From contig JAUPKV010000233.1 in NCBI GenBank assembly GCA_030837265.1, forward strand, positions 1 through 10,547: a stretch of DNA of 10,547 nt, written 5' to 3'. Position 1 is the stretch's first letter. The number at the start of each line of letters is the position of its first letter. This document shows positions 1-7,900 of the stretch, piece by piece. The notes under the pieces were generated by a model, which was given only the letters and a program-made list of their open reading frames with translations, had not been told where the DNA came from and did no database searches. Position numbers and translations under genes: made by a program. The DNA comes from Methanobacteriota archaeon (lineage in GTDB: Archaea > Halobacteriota > Methanosarcinia > Methanosarcinales > Methanosarcinaceae).

Positions 1-657
1 CGGTATTTCATACGTGTGAGAAGGATTTTGTTCATTAGAATCAACAATTCCATCTCCGTTAAAATCCCATTCCCAGGAATTCGCATTATTGGTAGTTAAA
101 TCAGTGAACCGGACTGAAAGAGGGGCGAGGCCTGAGAATGGGGTTGCAGAGAATTCAGCATCAGGAAGAGGAGAAGTTACTTTTATCTCAGACGATCCTC
201 CCACAGGGACAGCAGTGATGGAATAGGCAGAAATCGTACCTGAGATTTTTGAGACCCCATGCGTTAAATTTAAAGGCACGGATACATTATATTTAACAGT
301 TTTTTCTTCACCTTTCGAAACATTATTGACCCAGATCCATTCCTGTGTAGATTCTTTAAAAGAGCTGATATTTTGAAATATAGCGCTATCATTATCTATC
401 TGGTTTAGCTGCCATCCGTCAGGAAGATTTTCGTCAAGTGTCAGGGCTTCAACATGCTGATCTGCTTTTATGTGTATAGTAACTGTAAAATTATCTCCTG
501 CATTTACTTTTCCCACAGATATTTCCCTGCTTGCCGTGATCCCTGCAGCTGAGACAGGAATAATTGTTTCTGCCAGAAGAATGATAAGTACAAAACCCGA
601 AACAAGGTATGAAAACTTAAAACTATTTTTAATTCTGATAATCTGGTTAAAATTCAT
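1..657 (-). CDS. Secreted PKD-domain surface protein, N-terminal part (C-terminus beyond the window)
   Basis: The frame runs without a stop from an ATG at 657-655 to the left edge, giving 219 residues. Residues 1-38 form an export signal: a basic start, a hydrophobic stretch at about 17-37 and a likely cleavage near VSA-AG at 35-39. Residues about 40-160 form a beta-rich domain with several N-x-S/T sites and a segment (VNAGDNFTVTIHI) like those in CARDB/DUF11 proteins. From about 165 a PKD domain begins: FSATPFSGLAPLSVRFTD followed by WEWDFNGDGIVDSNEQNPS and HTY, the classic PKD signature including the DFNGDG loop. PKD domains are extracellular beta-sandwich modules common in methanosarcinal envelope proteins; adhesion or sheath roles are usual guesses. 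The missing C-terminus may hold more PKD units or an anchor. A weak ribosome site (AAAGGT) lies about 7 bases before the ATG. The specific function is unknown. Confidence 0.88.
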   Translation of the reverse strand, partial: MNFNQIIRIKNSFKFSYLVSGFVLIILLAETIIPVSAAGITASREISVGKVNAGDNFTVTIHIKADQHVEALTLDENLPDGWQLNQIDNDSAIFQNISSFKESTQEWIWVNNVSKGEEKTVKYNVSVPLNLTHGVSKISGTISAYSITAVPVGGSSEIKVTSPLPDAEFSATPFSGLAPLSVRFTDLTTNNANSWEWDFNGDGIVDSNEQNPSHTYEIP

Positions 658-724
658 AAAATAACCTTTAAATTCGATTACCATTTTTCTGGAATCTTTT
701 TCAAAATTTACATTGTGTCTAGCT

Positions 725-739
725 GTATATTATTATAAC
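725..739 (-). promoter_or_regulatory. Possible TATA box for the PKD-protein gene
   Basis: Read on the minus strand, this is an alternating A/T element (TTATAATAATATAC) about 70 bases upstream of the ATG at 657. A transcript starting about 25 bases downstream would have a 5' leader of about 45-50 bases carrying the weak AAAGGT ribosome site. The surroundings are very AT-rich, so a chance match is possible. Confidence 0.3.
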
Positions 740-849
740 TGTTACATCTTTTTTTATTCGTAATTGATGAGAAAAGAGTAGATACAGACATTGCCCACCT
801 GCGTGATTGGCTGTCGAGATAAAACCTATAAAATATTTCAGAAGCAGTT

Positions 850-885
850 GGTAGGGATACGAGTCCCTATTCTCATATCCCTACC
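850..885. repeat. Perfect 10-bp inverted repeat (hairpin) with a competing inner arm
   Basis: The arm GGTAGGGATA at 850-859 is the exact reverse complement of TATCCCTACC at 876-885, with a 16-base loop. The loop contains a second copy of TCCCTA (864-869) that can also pair with the left-arm core TAGGGA (852-857) through a 6-base loop. The two hairpins exclude each other. The element lies 150 bases downstream of one minus-strand gene and about 190 bases upstream of the next. No adjacent T-run supports a classical terminator. Confidence 0.6.
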
Positions 886-1034
886 TTATCCAACCCAAAG
901 ATTAAGAGGAAATCCTATTTTCTCCTAATCTTATATAATATATAGTCTAATAATATAAAGAGATTGTTACAATTTAAAGAAAATGAGTGTGTAATATATA
1001 AATGACTCGCGCTACCTTCTGTTTATCTAATGCA

Positions 1035-2681
1035 CTATAAATTCTTCCTTTTCATCAGTAGGCCTGAAACCCCTAAAAATCCAATAATTGAAATAACTAT
1101 GTCAAATCCGGGAGTAGTTTCACTACTTGATGAATTAGTGCCAATCTGACCTGTGCCAGAAGAGTTATTTCCAGCCTGGCTGGAGGAGTTATTTCCACTT
1201 GTGTTCGTACTCGACCCATTTGTTCCTATTGTCATTGTCGTATTATTGGTAGCAAGGGAAAGAGGACTTTCAACATAAACAATTGGAGTATTTGAACTTA
1301 CCTCAGTTGATTTTTTTTCAACGTCCGTAAAATTCGCTTTGCAGGCTGGTAATTTTATTTCCCCTCCGGTATTCATTTGAATAGTATAATTCATACTCAT
1401 AGAGTCACCGTCACTTTGAAGGAGTTTCTTTGAGCTGATTTCTCCGGATATCAATTTTGCTCCCAGGGGCAAGGTATCGTTTATTCTTACACTTAATTTT
1501 ACATTTTTATTATTCTGTGCCGTGATGCTTACAGTCAGATTATCTCCAACATTCATCTGTTGTTTGTCTACGTTTTTTACTACTATTACGTCAGGTTCGT
1601 AAATTGTAATGCTGTCTGAAGAATTATTGGAACTTACTTCTTCGAGCTGTCCGTTGGGAAGGGTGAACACTGCTGTGCATAGTGGAAATGTAAAATCCCC
1701 TGTCGATTCGGGGATTAAAGAGTACTCAAGTACCTTGTCTGCTCTTTCTCCGGATTTTAAAGAAAGAGTTTTATTAAGTGTTTTGTTTTCCTGTAAGTGC
1801 ATGCCCGAAACTACAGAGTCATTAATAACTATATTGTTCAAATCGCATATTCCACTGTTCCGTATTGATATTGAGACTGGTACGGTTTCTCCCAAGCTAC
1901 GCTCTTCAGGAAAAGACTTAGAAACAATAATATTCCATTTTTTCTCTACAGTAATGGTCATTTCGTTTCCGGAGTCAAACTTATTTGCTTTTATATCCGT
2001 ACCGGTGATGTTTGCAGATATATTGAAATCTGTGTCTTCCCAGGGAGCCGGTGTCTTCAGTGTAAGGTTGATGGTTTTTAAAGATTCGGATTTTTGGATT
2101 TCCGTATTCTTGTACTCGGTTTTTCCGTTTAGTAGCTCCAAACCGCTCGTATTGATATTCAGCACAGTATTTTTAGCTGCGGCGTCACCATTATTTTGAA
2201 CTGTAATAGTTGCATATATTTTGCTATCCGCCGAGGATTTGGAATCGTACGTATCTTTATCGGTTTCCACCGTGATATCAAATTCCGGTTCTCCTCTTAC
2301 AGAGATATTCAGTTCGGCGTAAGGATCACTACTACCTTTTCTTTTGAATTCTTTTCCGTTTTCAGTTATAATTTCATAGTTAGGATCTATTGTCTTGACA
2401 TAAACTTTTATTTCGTCATCGCATTCCATTTCCATTCCATCCGAAAGTGGAAATTTTTTTAATATATTCCCATCCTTTGAGATAGAAAGATATACACTGT
2501 TGTTGCTGAAATCCTCTGCTATTATCTCATAATCACCCTCTGTTGCGGAATCACCCCAGTAAAGTTTTACTGAACTCTGTGTCTCTACCCACTCAATATT
2601 ATCTACCGCAAGAGCAGTTATTGAAAGGCAGAAGAAAACTAAAAGGAAAAGTAATGCCGTCAGTGAGATTTTCTTAATCAT
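1035..2681 (-). CDS. Surface protein with CARDB/DUF11-like domains and PGF-CTERM-like anchor
   Basis: This is a complete 548-residue exported protein. Residues 1-25 are a signal peptide (MIKKISLTALLFLLVFF, then a likely cut after ALA). An N-terminal domain (about 27-125) is followed by three beta-rich repeats at about 130-247, 250-360 and 363-470. Each has the CARDB/DUF11 flavour, for example VQNNGDAAAKNTVL, ISIRNSGICDLNN and LTVSITAQNNKNVKL. Residues about 471-522 are a low-complexity Ser/Thr/Asn/Gly stalk full of N-x-S/T sites. The C-terminus has TTPGFDIVISIIGFLG, a short hydrophobic helix and basic MKRKNL. This matches the three-part PGF-CTERM sorting signal processed by archaeosortases, so the mature protein is probably lipid-anchored at the cell surface. 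A good ribosome site (GGGAGA, 2692-2687) precedes the ATG by 5 bases. Binding partner and exact role are unknown. No enzymatic motif was seen. Confidence 0.9.
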   Translation of the reverse strand: MIKKISLTALLFLLVFFCLSITALAVDNIEWVETQSSVKLYWGDSATEGDYEIIAEDFSNNSVYLSISKDGNILKKFPLSDGMEMECDDEIKVYVKTIDPNYEIITENGKEFKRKGSSDPYAELNISVRGEPEFDITVETDKDTYDSKSSADSKIYATITVQNNGDAAAKNTVLNINTSGLELLNGKTEYKNTEIQKSESLKTINLTLKTPAPWEDTDFNISANITGTDIKANKFDSGNEMTITVEKKWNIIVSKSFPEERSLGETVPVSISIRNSGICDLNNIVINDSVVSGMHLQENKTLNKTLSLKSGERADKVLEYSLIPESTGDFTFPLCTAVFTLPNGQLEEVSSNNSSDSITIYEPDVIVVKNVDKQQMNVGDNLTVSITAQNNKNVKLSVRINDTLPLGAKLISGEISSKKLLQSDGDSMSMNYTIQMNTGGEIKLPACKANFTDVEKKSTEVSSNTPIVYVESPLSLATNNTTMTIGTNGSSTNTSGNNSSSQAGNNSSGTGQIGTNSSSSETTPGFDIVISIIGFLGVSGLLMKRKNL

Positions 2682-2913
2682 AAATATCTCCCATAAGTTT
2701 GCGAATTACGCACATTTGAGGATAGGAACTGTATAAAATCCTTATAAATTATTTATTACGAATCTATTTTAATTTTTTGTATAAGGTTCGGATTTTTTTA
2801 AAAAAAATAGTTTATAATCTGGACTGAACTTATACGGAAATTAATAAGACCATGACTTTATAATTAAGGATTAAAACTTCAATATCGGACTTATCAGGCT
2901 TCGGAGATTTTTT
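2682..2913. promoter_or_regulatory. Divergent promoter region between the surface-protein and NIF3-family genes
   Basis: Both flanking genes read outwards, so this 232-base gap must drive both unless transcripts enter from elsewhere. For the minus gene, TTTATAAG (2748-2741) is a good TATA candidate, giving a leader of about 35-40 bases. For the plus gene there are two identical TTTATAAT boxes at 2811-2818 and 2858-2865. The second would give a leader of about 25-30 bases that includes the GGAG site at 2903-2906. A long A/T run (about 2793-2809) sits just upstream of the first plus-strand box. Assignments rest on motif and spacing only. Confidence 0.45.
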
Positions 2914-3663
2914 ATGGAACTTAATAAAATTGTTCGAATTCTCGAAGAAATCGCACCGCCTGAGCTTGCGGATGATTTCGACGAGGGCAGGATCGGGTTA
3001 ATTCTTGACCTGAAAAACGATATAGAAAGAATAGCTATTGCCCTGGATGCAAACCCTGATACCCTTAAAAGGGCCGCAAATATGCGAGCAGATTTACTGA
3101 TCACTCACCATACTCTCATTTTCCATCCGATTAACAAAGTTTCGGAATCCCTTGCAATTTCCCTCAAGTTTGCCCTAGGAAATGAAATATCTCTATACAG
3201 CATGCACACAAATTACGACAGGGCCAGAGGAGGAATCAATGATGCTCTTGCGTCTAAAATCGGGCTAAAAAATATCCAGTATTTAGATATAGGTGCTATG
3301 GGGGAAATTGAACCCCGGACTTCAGCTGAAATGGCTTCGTATATATCAGAGCGTCTCAAGACTCCTGTCATTTATGTCGGAGAAAAGGAAGAAATACGGA
3401 GAATAATGGTTGTTGGAGGTAGTGGCTTTAAGAGTGAATTTCTCGAAATTGCCAGGTCACATGGAGTGGATGCTTTCGTATCTTCCGAACTTAAGCATGA
3501 AGTGCTTCGGATGAATTCGGATCTCTGTCTGATTGATGCAACTCACTATGCTACTGAAAGTCCGGGAATGGAAGCTTTGTGCCCCAGGCTACGTGACCTT
3601 CTCGGCATTGAGGTTGAATTTATCGATCAACCTTCCGGGCTCAAGGCAATAGATAAAACCTGA
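2914..3663 (+). CDS. NIF3-family (DUF34) dinuclear-metal protein
   Basis: The complete 249-residue protein matches the NIF3/DUF34 family over its full length. The five dimetal ligands known from bacterial YbgI are visible: H65 and H66 in LLITHHTLIFHP, D102 in MHTNYDRARGGIND, and H211 and E215 in DATHYATE. The usual N-terminal D-W-D-N-V-G-L motif appears in the variant form DDFDEGRIGL (21-30). Length is typical of the short form without the inserted central domain. Members form toroidal hexamers with metal sites facing the inside. A GTP cyclohydrolase-like or nucleotide-hydrolase activity has been suggested for some, but the cellular role is unsettled. The start is well supported: GGAG at 2903-2906 lies 7 bases before the ATG. 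It is cytoplasmic. The small frame downstream on the same strand could be co-transcribed. Confidence 0.93.
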   Translation: MELNKIVRILEEIAPPELADDFDEGRIGLILDLKNDIERIAIALDANPDTLKRAANMRADLLITHHTLIFHPINKVSESLAISLKFALGNEISLYSMHTNYDRARGGINDALASKIGLKNIQYLDIGAMGEIEPRTSAEMASYISERLKTPVIYVGEKEEIRRIMVVGGSGFKSEFLEIARSHGVDAFVSSELKHEVLRMNSDLCLIDATHYATESPGMEALCPRLRDLLGIEVEFIDQPSGLKAIDKT

Positions 3664-3730
3664 CTTTTTCTGTGTCTCAACCAACTTTATCTAGAAAAAT
3701 TTTAAAAATAATATTTTCAGAGGAATTTTT

Positions 3731-3877
3731 ACGGCAGATAAAAAAGATCGCTATGAAAAGGAAGAATTGAAAGAGGATTCATTGGAGTCAATGCTCGAGG
3801 AACAGTGCAGGAATCAGGTGCGTTCAGATTATCGACGCAGTTTAGGCAGTGAAAATCGCAGAAGGTATATGGAATAA
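3731..3877 (+). CDS. Small charged protein, 48 residues, ACG at the start position
   Basis: An open frame runs from 3731 to a TAA at 3875-3877 and encodes a highly charged, mostly helical-looking peptide. It begins ADKKDRYEKEELKEDSLES after the first codon, then MLEEQCRNQVRSDYRRS, and ends GSENRRRYME. A ribosome-like site (AGAGGA, 3719-3724) sits at normal distance before codon 3731, but that codon is ACG. No ATG, GTG or TTG precedes it in frame back to a TAG at 3692-3694. The first ATG is codon 21, which would leave only 28 residues. Either translation starts at ACG, or the ATG has mutated and this is a freshly silenced gene. It lies 67 bases after the NIF3-family gene on the same strand. 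I do not recognise the family and assign no function. Confidence 0.5.
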   Translation, partial: TADKKDRYEKEELKEDSLESMLEEQCRNQVRSDYRRSLGSENRRRYME

Positions 3878-3893
3878 CTCAAAGAAACTGAAT

Positions 3894-3899
3894 AAAAAA
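3894..3899 (-). terminator. Possible T-run terminator of the small membrane-protein gene
   Basis: Six A residues on the plus strand (six T on the minus) lie directly after the minus-strand stop at 3902-3904. Archaeal terminators are often simple T-runs. The 24-base gap between convergent genes leaves little room for anything else. Confidence 0.35.
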
Positions 3900-3901
3900 T
3901 A

Positions 3902-4312
3902 TTACACCTTTTGGATAGGCTCCAAAATCATAATATACTCTTTACTTCCACGCTCGATAGGAATCTTTGTTGAAATTAAATGCATTATTCGATTGTTTTG
4001 CTTTTTCTGATATTGATACAGCCCTAAGATCATAATTATTTCAAAAATTGCAACTAAAATAACTATAGGAAGTGAATGTACGAGATACATTAAAAGAGCA
4101 AGCAGCATCCCTGCTATACTGGTAATCTTGAAATAATGGCCCATGTTTTTGATCAGGTTCTCAGCTTCTTCTTTATCTTTTTCTGTTGGTCTGAGGATTT
4201 CACTATCTTCAACTTCACCAAGATATACTTGACATGTACCATCCTTTGAGATTAGATAAGGTATTGATCGTTCATTTAAAAATCGCTCGTTACCTGAACT
4301 AAGTTTTGACAT
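3902..4312 (-). CDS. Small two-helix membrane protein of unknown function
   Basis: The complete frame encodes 136 residues. Residues 1-60 are polar, with a charged stretch at about 41-56 (RPTEKDKEEAENLIKN) likely to form a helix. Two hydrophobic segments follow at about 64-80 (ITSIAGMLLALLMYLVHSL) and 82-99 (IVILVAIFEIIMILGLYQY), joined by a very short turn with a proline. This suggests a membrane hairpin with both ends on the same side. The C-terminal 36 residues are basic (YQKKQNNR) and then mixed. There is no signal peptide. A ribosome site (GGAG, 4322-4319) lies 6 bases before the ATG. A TATA-like GATATAAAA element near 4388-4380 would give a leader of about 40 bases. It converges with the small frame ending at 3877. 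I do not recognise the family. Confidence 0.72.
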   Translation of the reverse strand: MSKLSSGNERFLNERSIPYLISKDGTCQVYLGEVEDSEILRPTEKDKEEAENLIKNMGHYFKITSIAGMLLALLMYLVHSLPIVILVAIFEIIMILGLYQYQKKQNNRIMHLISTKIPIERGSKEYIMILEPIQKV

Positions 4313-4381
4313 TCACATCTCCATGTGATTCATTCATCTAATCTTTGAATTTCATCTCTACCTGATATACAATAATGTATT

Positions 4382-4429
4382 TTATATCAACTTTTTTAAA
4401 TGAATCTTATATCAACTTTAAATGAATCT
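4382..4429. repeat. Two-copy tandem repeat, 26 and 23 bp
   Basis: TTATATCAACTTT followed by AAATGAATCT occurs twice back to back (4382-4407 and 4407-4429, sharing one base). The copies differ only by three extra T in the first. The repeat lies 70-115 bases upstream of the small membrane-protein gene and may overlap its promoter. It could come from replication slippage or form a paired operator. Confidence 0.7.
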
Positions 4430-4623
4430 ATGTTATAGTATTCACAATCTGGCATGATAGGAAGCAAAACCTTACTTCGCCCAAGACGATTAATACTGGG
4501 CTCTAGAGCATATCATGATTCCATTACAATACAAATGATTTTATACTGATCCTCGTAAAAAATAGTGATGAGCCTCAATTTTGGTATTTATTTCCAGTCT
4601 GGTTATTCTACAAATTTGGTTAG

Positions 4624-4679
4624 TATTTAAACATCTAATTTATACTTAGAGATTTAACATTTATATTTAAATATCTGAT
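4624..4679. promoter_or_regulatory. Paired 16-bp TATA-like boxes spaced 40 bp apart
   Basis: TATTTAAACATCTAAT (4624-4639) and TATTTAAATATCTGAT (4664-4679) match at 14 of 16 positions. Their starts are exactly 40 bases apart, close to four helical turns. The second sits inside the 12-base perfect palindrome ATATTTAAATAT (4663-4674). They could be two promoters for the TPR gene or a double operator. Either would imply a leader of at least about 150 bases before the ribosome site at 4833. No TSS evidence exists. Confidence 0.35.
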
Positions 4680-4832
4680 CATACTTTGTTTAAAACATAA
4701 CCTGAATTATGAAGAGATTAGAACTTTCATAGTAATAATAGATCCGAGCTGGAAAGGTTACTCTTATTGGGACTACGGCATGGAAGCTTGTATTATCATC
4801 AACAGCCAACAAACCATCTAAAAAAAGGGATC

Positions 4833-4938
4833 GGAGGAATTACTTATCATCAATGAGGAAGCCTTTCAAAGAGGCCTTGACCTGGTCAAACAGAAAAGGT
4901 ATGAAAAATCAATTAATATTTTCAACAGAGTCCTGGAC
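4833..4938 (+). other. Ribosome site and probable N-terminal extension of the TPR gene, without a standard start codon
   Basis: The TPR reading frame is open upstream of the ATG at 4939 back to the TAA at 4819-4821. The extra residues complete the first TPR: EEAFQRGLDLVKQKRYEKSI then NIFNRVLD, joining MDPEHT. A strong GGAGG (4833-4837) is at proper distance from two ATC codons (4846-4848 and 4849-4851), whereas the ATG at 4939 has no ribosome site. No ATG, GTG or TTG lies in frame between. So translation probably starts near 4846-4849 at a near-cognate codon, or the true start has been lost by mutation or a sequence error. Confidence 0.6.
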
Positions 4939-7900
4939 ATGGATCCTGAACACACAGGAGCTCTTTTTTATAAGGGCTTTGCCCTGATGGAGATTAAAAA
5001 AATCGTTGAAGCCTTAAATTCCTTTGATCAGGTCCTTAAATTAGAACCGAATAACTCCAATGCCCATTCCAAAAGAATAATCATTCTTGCAGCTCTTGGA
5101 AGGCTCGAAGAAGCTGTGGATGCCTGCGACAAAACGCTTGAGATTAGTCCCGATTCCGCAAAAACCTGGTACAGGAAAGGGCTTATTCTTACCGAACTGT
5201 CGAGAAATGAAGCATCTATTCTCTGTTTTGAAAAAGCGCTCAAACTTGAACCCGGATGTGGAGCTGCCTGGTATGCAAAGGGGATAGCTGCCGGAAAAAC
5301 CGGGAGGTACGAAGAAGCTCTGGAAAGTTTCGGGCAGGCACTTGAACTAAATCCAAAAGATGTGGAAGCCTGCTATGCGAAGGGCCTGGTTTTTGCAAAG
5401 CTTGAGGAACATGAAAAAGCCCTGGGATACTTTAACCTTTTAATTCGGGAAACCCCTAAGTATATAGCCGCCCTGGAGCAAAAAGCTCTTTCACTGGCAA
5501 AACTGGGAAAATATGAAGAGGCTCTGGGAAGTATTGATGCTTTCTTACGAAAGGCTCCTGACAGTGAGACTGCTCTCTATGCCAGAGGTATTCTTTTAAA
5601 CGAACTCTCTCGCTATGATGAAGCCGAAAAAACTTTTTCGAACATACTAAAAATTAACCCTCTAAATAAAGAAATCTGGCTCCGAAAAGGGCTTGCTCTG
5701 ATCCAGCTGCTCAGGCTTAATGAAGCTATTGAGGCTTTTGAGGAAGCTATACGCCTTGATCCCAGCTATTTCGAAGCCTGGAATTCCAAATGCCTTGCTC
5801 TAATGAAGCTTGAGGTTTATGAAGAAGCTCTGGAAGCTTTTGATTCAGTCCTTAAAGTCTATCCTGAGATGAAAGAAATTTGGTATAATAGGGCTCTAGC
5901 ACTTTTAAAAATGCAGCGTTTTGAGAATGCTGCAAGCTCTTTTTCCAGAGTGACGGAAATTGATCCAACCTATGTAGATGCCTGGTTCCAGCAAGGCCTG
6001 CTGTTTACCAGAATCGAAAAATACGAGGAAGCTCTCAAAGCTTTTGATTCCCTGCTTGAGCATAATCCCGACCTTATCGAAGCCCAGAAGTACAGGGGCA
6101 CATTACTAGTTGAATTAGGCCTCTTTAAGGAAGCCCTTGAATCTATTAGAAAGAGCCTTGAAAAAGAACCCTGGAACAATATTCTCTGGTTACAAATGGG
6201 TAAAATTTTTCTAGATATGGGTAAATTCGAAGATGCCCTGCAAGCTCTAAAAAAGGCAGTCGAGTTAAAACCCGAATGCGAAGCATGCTTGTTGAACAAA
6301 GGTCTTGCACTTTATTCCTTGAAACGCTACGAAGAAGCACTTCTTACCTTTGAAACAGTTTTAAAACTCAATCCCTTTTTGGAGACGGGCTGGAATAAAA
6401 AAGGAATAGTGCTGGGAAAGCTTGGGAAGACTGAGGAAGCCCTGAAAGCTTTTGAGGAAGCTATCAAACTCAGGCCTGACTTTGAAGATGCCTGGAGAAA
6501 TAAAGGGCTCATTTTACTGGCTTCAGAAGAATTTGAAAAGGCAGAGGAAGCTTTTGCAGAAGTTCTCAAATCAAATCCGGGAGATCTGGATTCGACTTAT
6601 AATAGGGGGATATCCCTGCTCAAATTAGGAAAACAGGAAGCGGCTCTAGAAACCTTTGAAAGAGTTCTTTCTTTAAATCCGGCGGAGTATCCGGATCTCT
6701 TTTTATACAGCATAGGGATTGCTCAACTTGAGCTGGGAAAGAAAGCAGAAGCTTTTGAAACCTTTAACAAATACTCCGAAAAAAATCCGGGAGATGAGGA
6801 GATCCAGTTCAGGAGAGGAAAACTTGCGCTGGAACTTGAAAAATATGAAACTGCTTTGCAGACTTTTAATCAGGTGCTATGCCAGAATCCCGGATCTAAA
6901 GAAGCTATGTGCTTTACGGGAATATGTAATTTAAAATTAAGGCAATACGATGAAGCAGCCAGGAATTTCAAGAAAGTGCTGGAAATTGATCCTGCGTTTG
7001 AGGATGCCCTTTACCAGTTAGGGCTTTCTTGTTTCGAACTTGGAAACTTTGAGGAAGCAATAAAAACCTTCGAGAAAATACTCGAAGTCAGTTCCGATAA
7101 TTCTGATGCTATTTACATGAAGAGTCTCTCTTTACTGAGATTGGAGAAATATGAAGAAGCTGCTTCCGGCTTCAGGAAGGTTCTTGTAAGAGATCCGTCC
7201 CATTCTGAAGCTCTTGCAAACCTGGGCACAGCTTTGTTTAAAAGAGGGCTGTACAAAGAGGCCATTAAGGTTTTTGACAGGGTCCTTGAGGCAAATCCCG
7301 GAAGACAAACCGTTCTTTTCCGAAAGGGACTGGCTTTAAAAGCCCTTGGGATTAACCAGGAAGCTTCAGCCATTTTTGATTCAGTCCTTGAACTTAAACC
7401 TGACTGCAAACAGGCCCTTGAACAGAAAGGCTACACCCATTTCGAACTAAATGAATATGATAAAGCGATTGAGGCATTCAAAGCAGCTCTGCTACATTCC
7501 CCCGAAAAAGAGGATCTACACTACCTCAAAGCTGTAGCTTGTTTCAAGATTGGGAACTTCGAGGCAGCCCTGTTTTCTTTTAAAAATGCACATGATGTGG
7601 GCTGCCAGAAACCGGATATTCCATATTATACCGGTATTTCATATTTTGAGATCAAAGAGTATGAAAAAGCAATAAAAGCCTTTGATATCGTCCTTGAAAA
7701 TACATCACCTGATCCGGGAATCCTGCGTAGAAAAGCTCTGGCCTTATTCGAACTCGGAAGAGCGGAAGAAACCGTTTCTGCAGTCAATTCTCTCCTTGAA
7801 TTTACGCTTAATTGCTTAGATAGAGAAAATGAAGGAGTTTACACGGACAGCGGAGAGCACGTAGATAACGGAGAATACACAGATAACGGAGAATATATAG

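Larger units (their letters stand above)
658..1034. other. Intergenic region between two minus-strand surface-protein genes
   Basis: No credible gene is present. The outer parts (about 660-760 and 900-1015) are very AT-rich and typical of archaeal spacers. The segment about 780-895 is clearly less AT-rich, is open for short stretches in more than one minus-strand frame, and contains a strong inverted repeat listed separately. It could hold 3' processing or termination signals for the gene ending at 1035, or be a remnant of a dispersed repeat or decayed gene. No strong T-run follows the stop at 1035 on the minus strand. Confidence 0.5.
4313..4838. other. Long intergenic region upstream of the giant TPR gene
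   Basis: This gap of about 525 bases carries no convincing gene. It contains a tandem repeat (4382-4429), two near-identical 16-base TATA-like boxes (4624-4639 and 4664-4679), and the perfect palindrome GCTCTAGAGC at 4500-4509. It also has two islands of lower A+T at about 4447-4520 and 4741-4815. Both islands are open over short stretches on both strands: a plus-strand frame of 31 codons from the ATG at 4454, a minus-strand frame of about 38 codons over the same bases, and a plus-strand frame without a start at 4639-4821. None has a ribosome site. They may be decayed genes or dispersed repeat copies. The end of the region carries the GGAGG ribosome site (4833-4837) of the TPR gene. Confidence 0.5.

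Noticed and set aside
1609..2462. Long plus-strand open frames opposite the surface-protein gene
   Set aside because: They are antisense shadows; the minus strand has a signal peptide, domain pattern, ribosome site and sorting signal.
2871..3104. Minus-strand frame opposite the start of the NIF3-family gene
   Set aside because: It overlaps conserved NIF3 coding sequence including the metal-binding region, and its serine/isoleucine-rich product is typical of a shadow.
4780..4821. Thirteen-residue upstream frame (MEACIIINSQQTI) in the same frame as the TPR gene
   Set aside because: It has no convincing ribosome site and ends in TAA just before the TPR ribosome site. A regulatory upstream frame is conceivable but nothing supports it beyond position.
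4853..4855. ATG close behind the GGAGG as the TPR start
   Set aside because: It is out of frame with the TPR protein and would encode no TPR residues without a frameshift.
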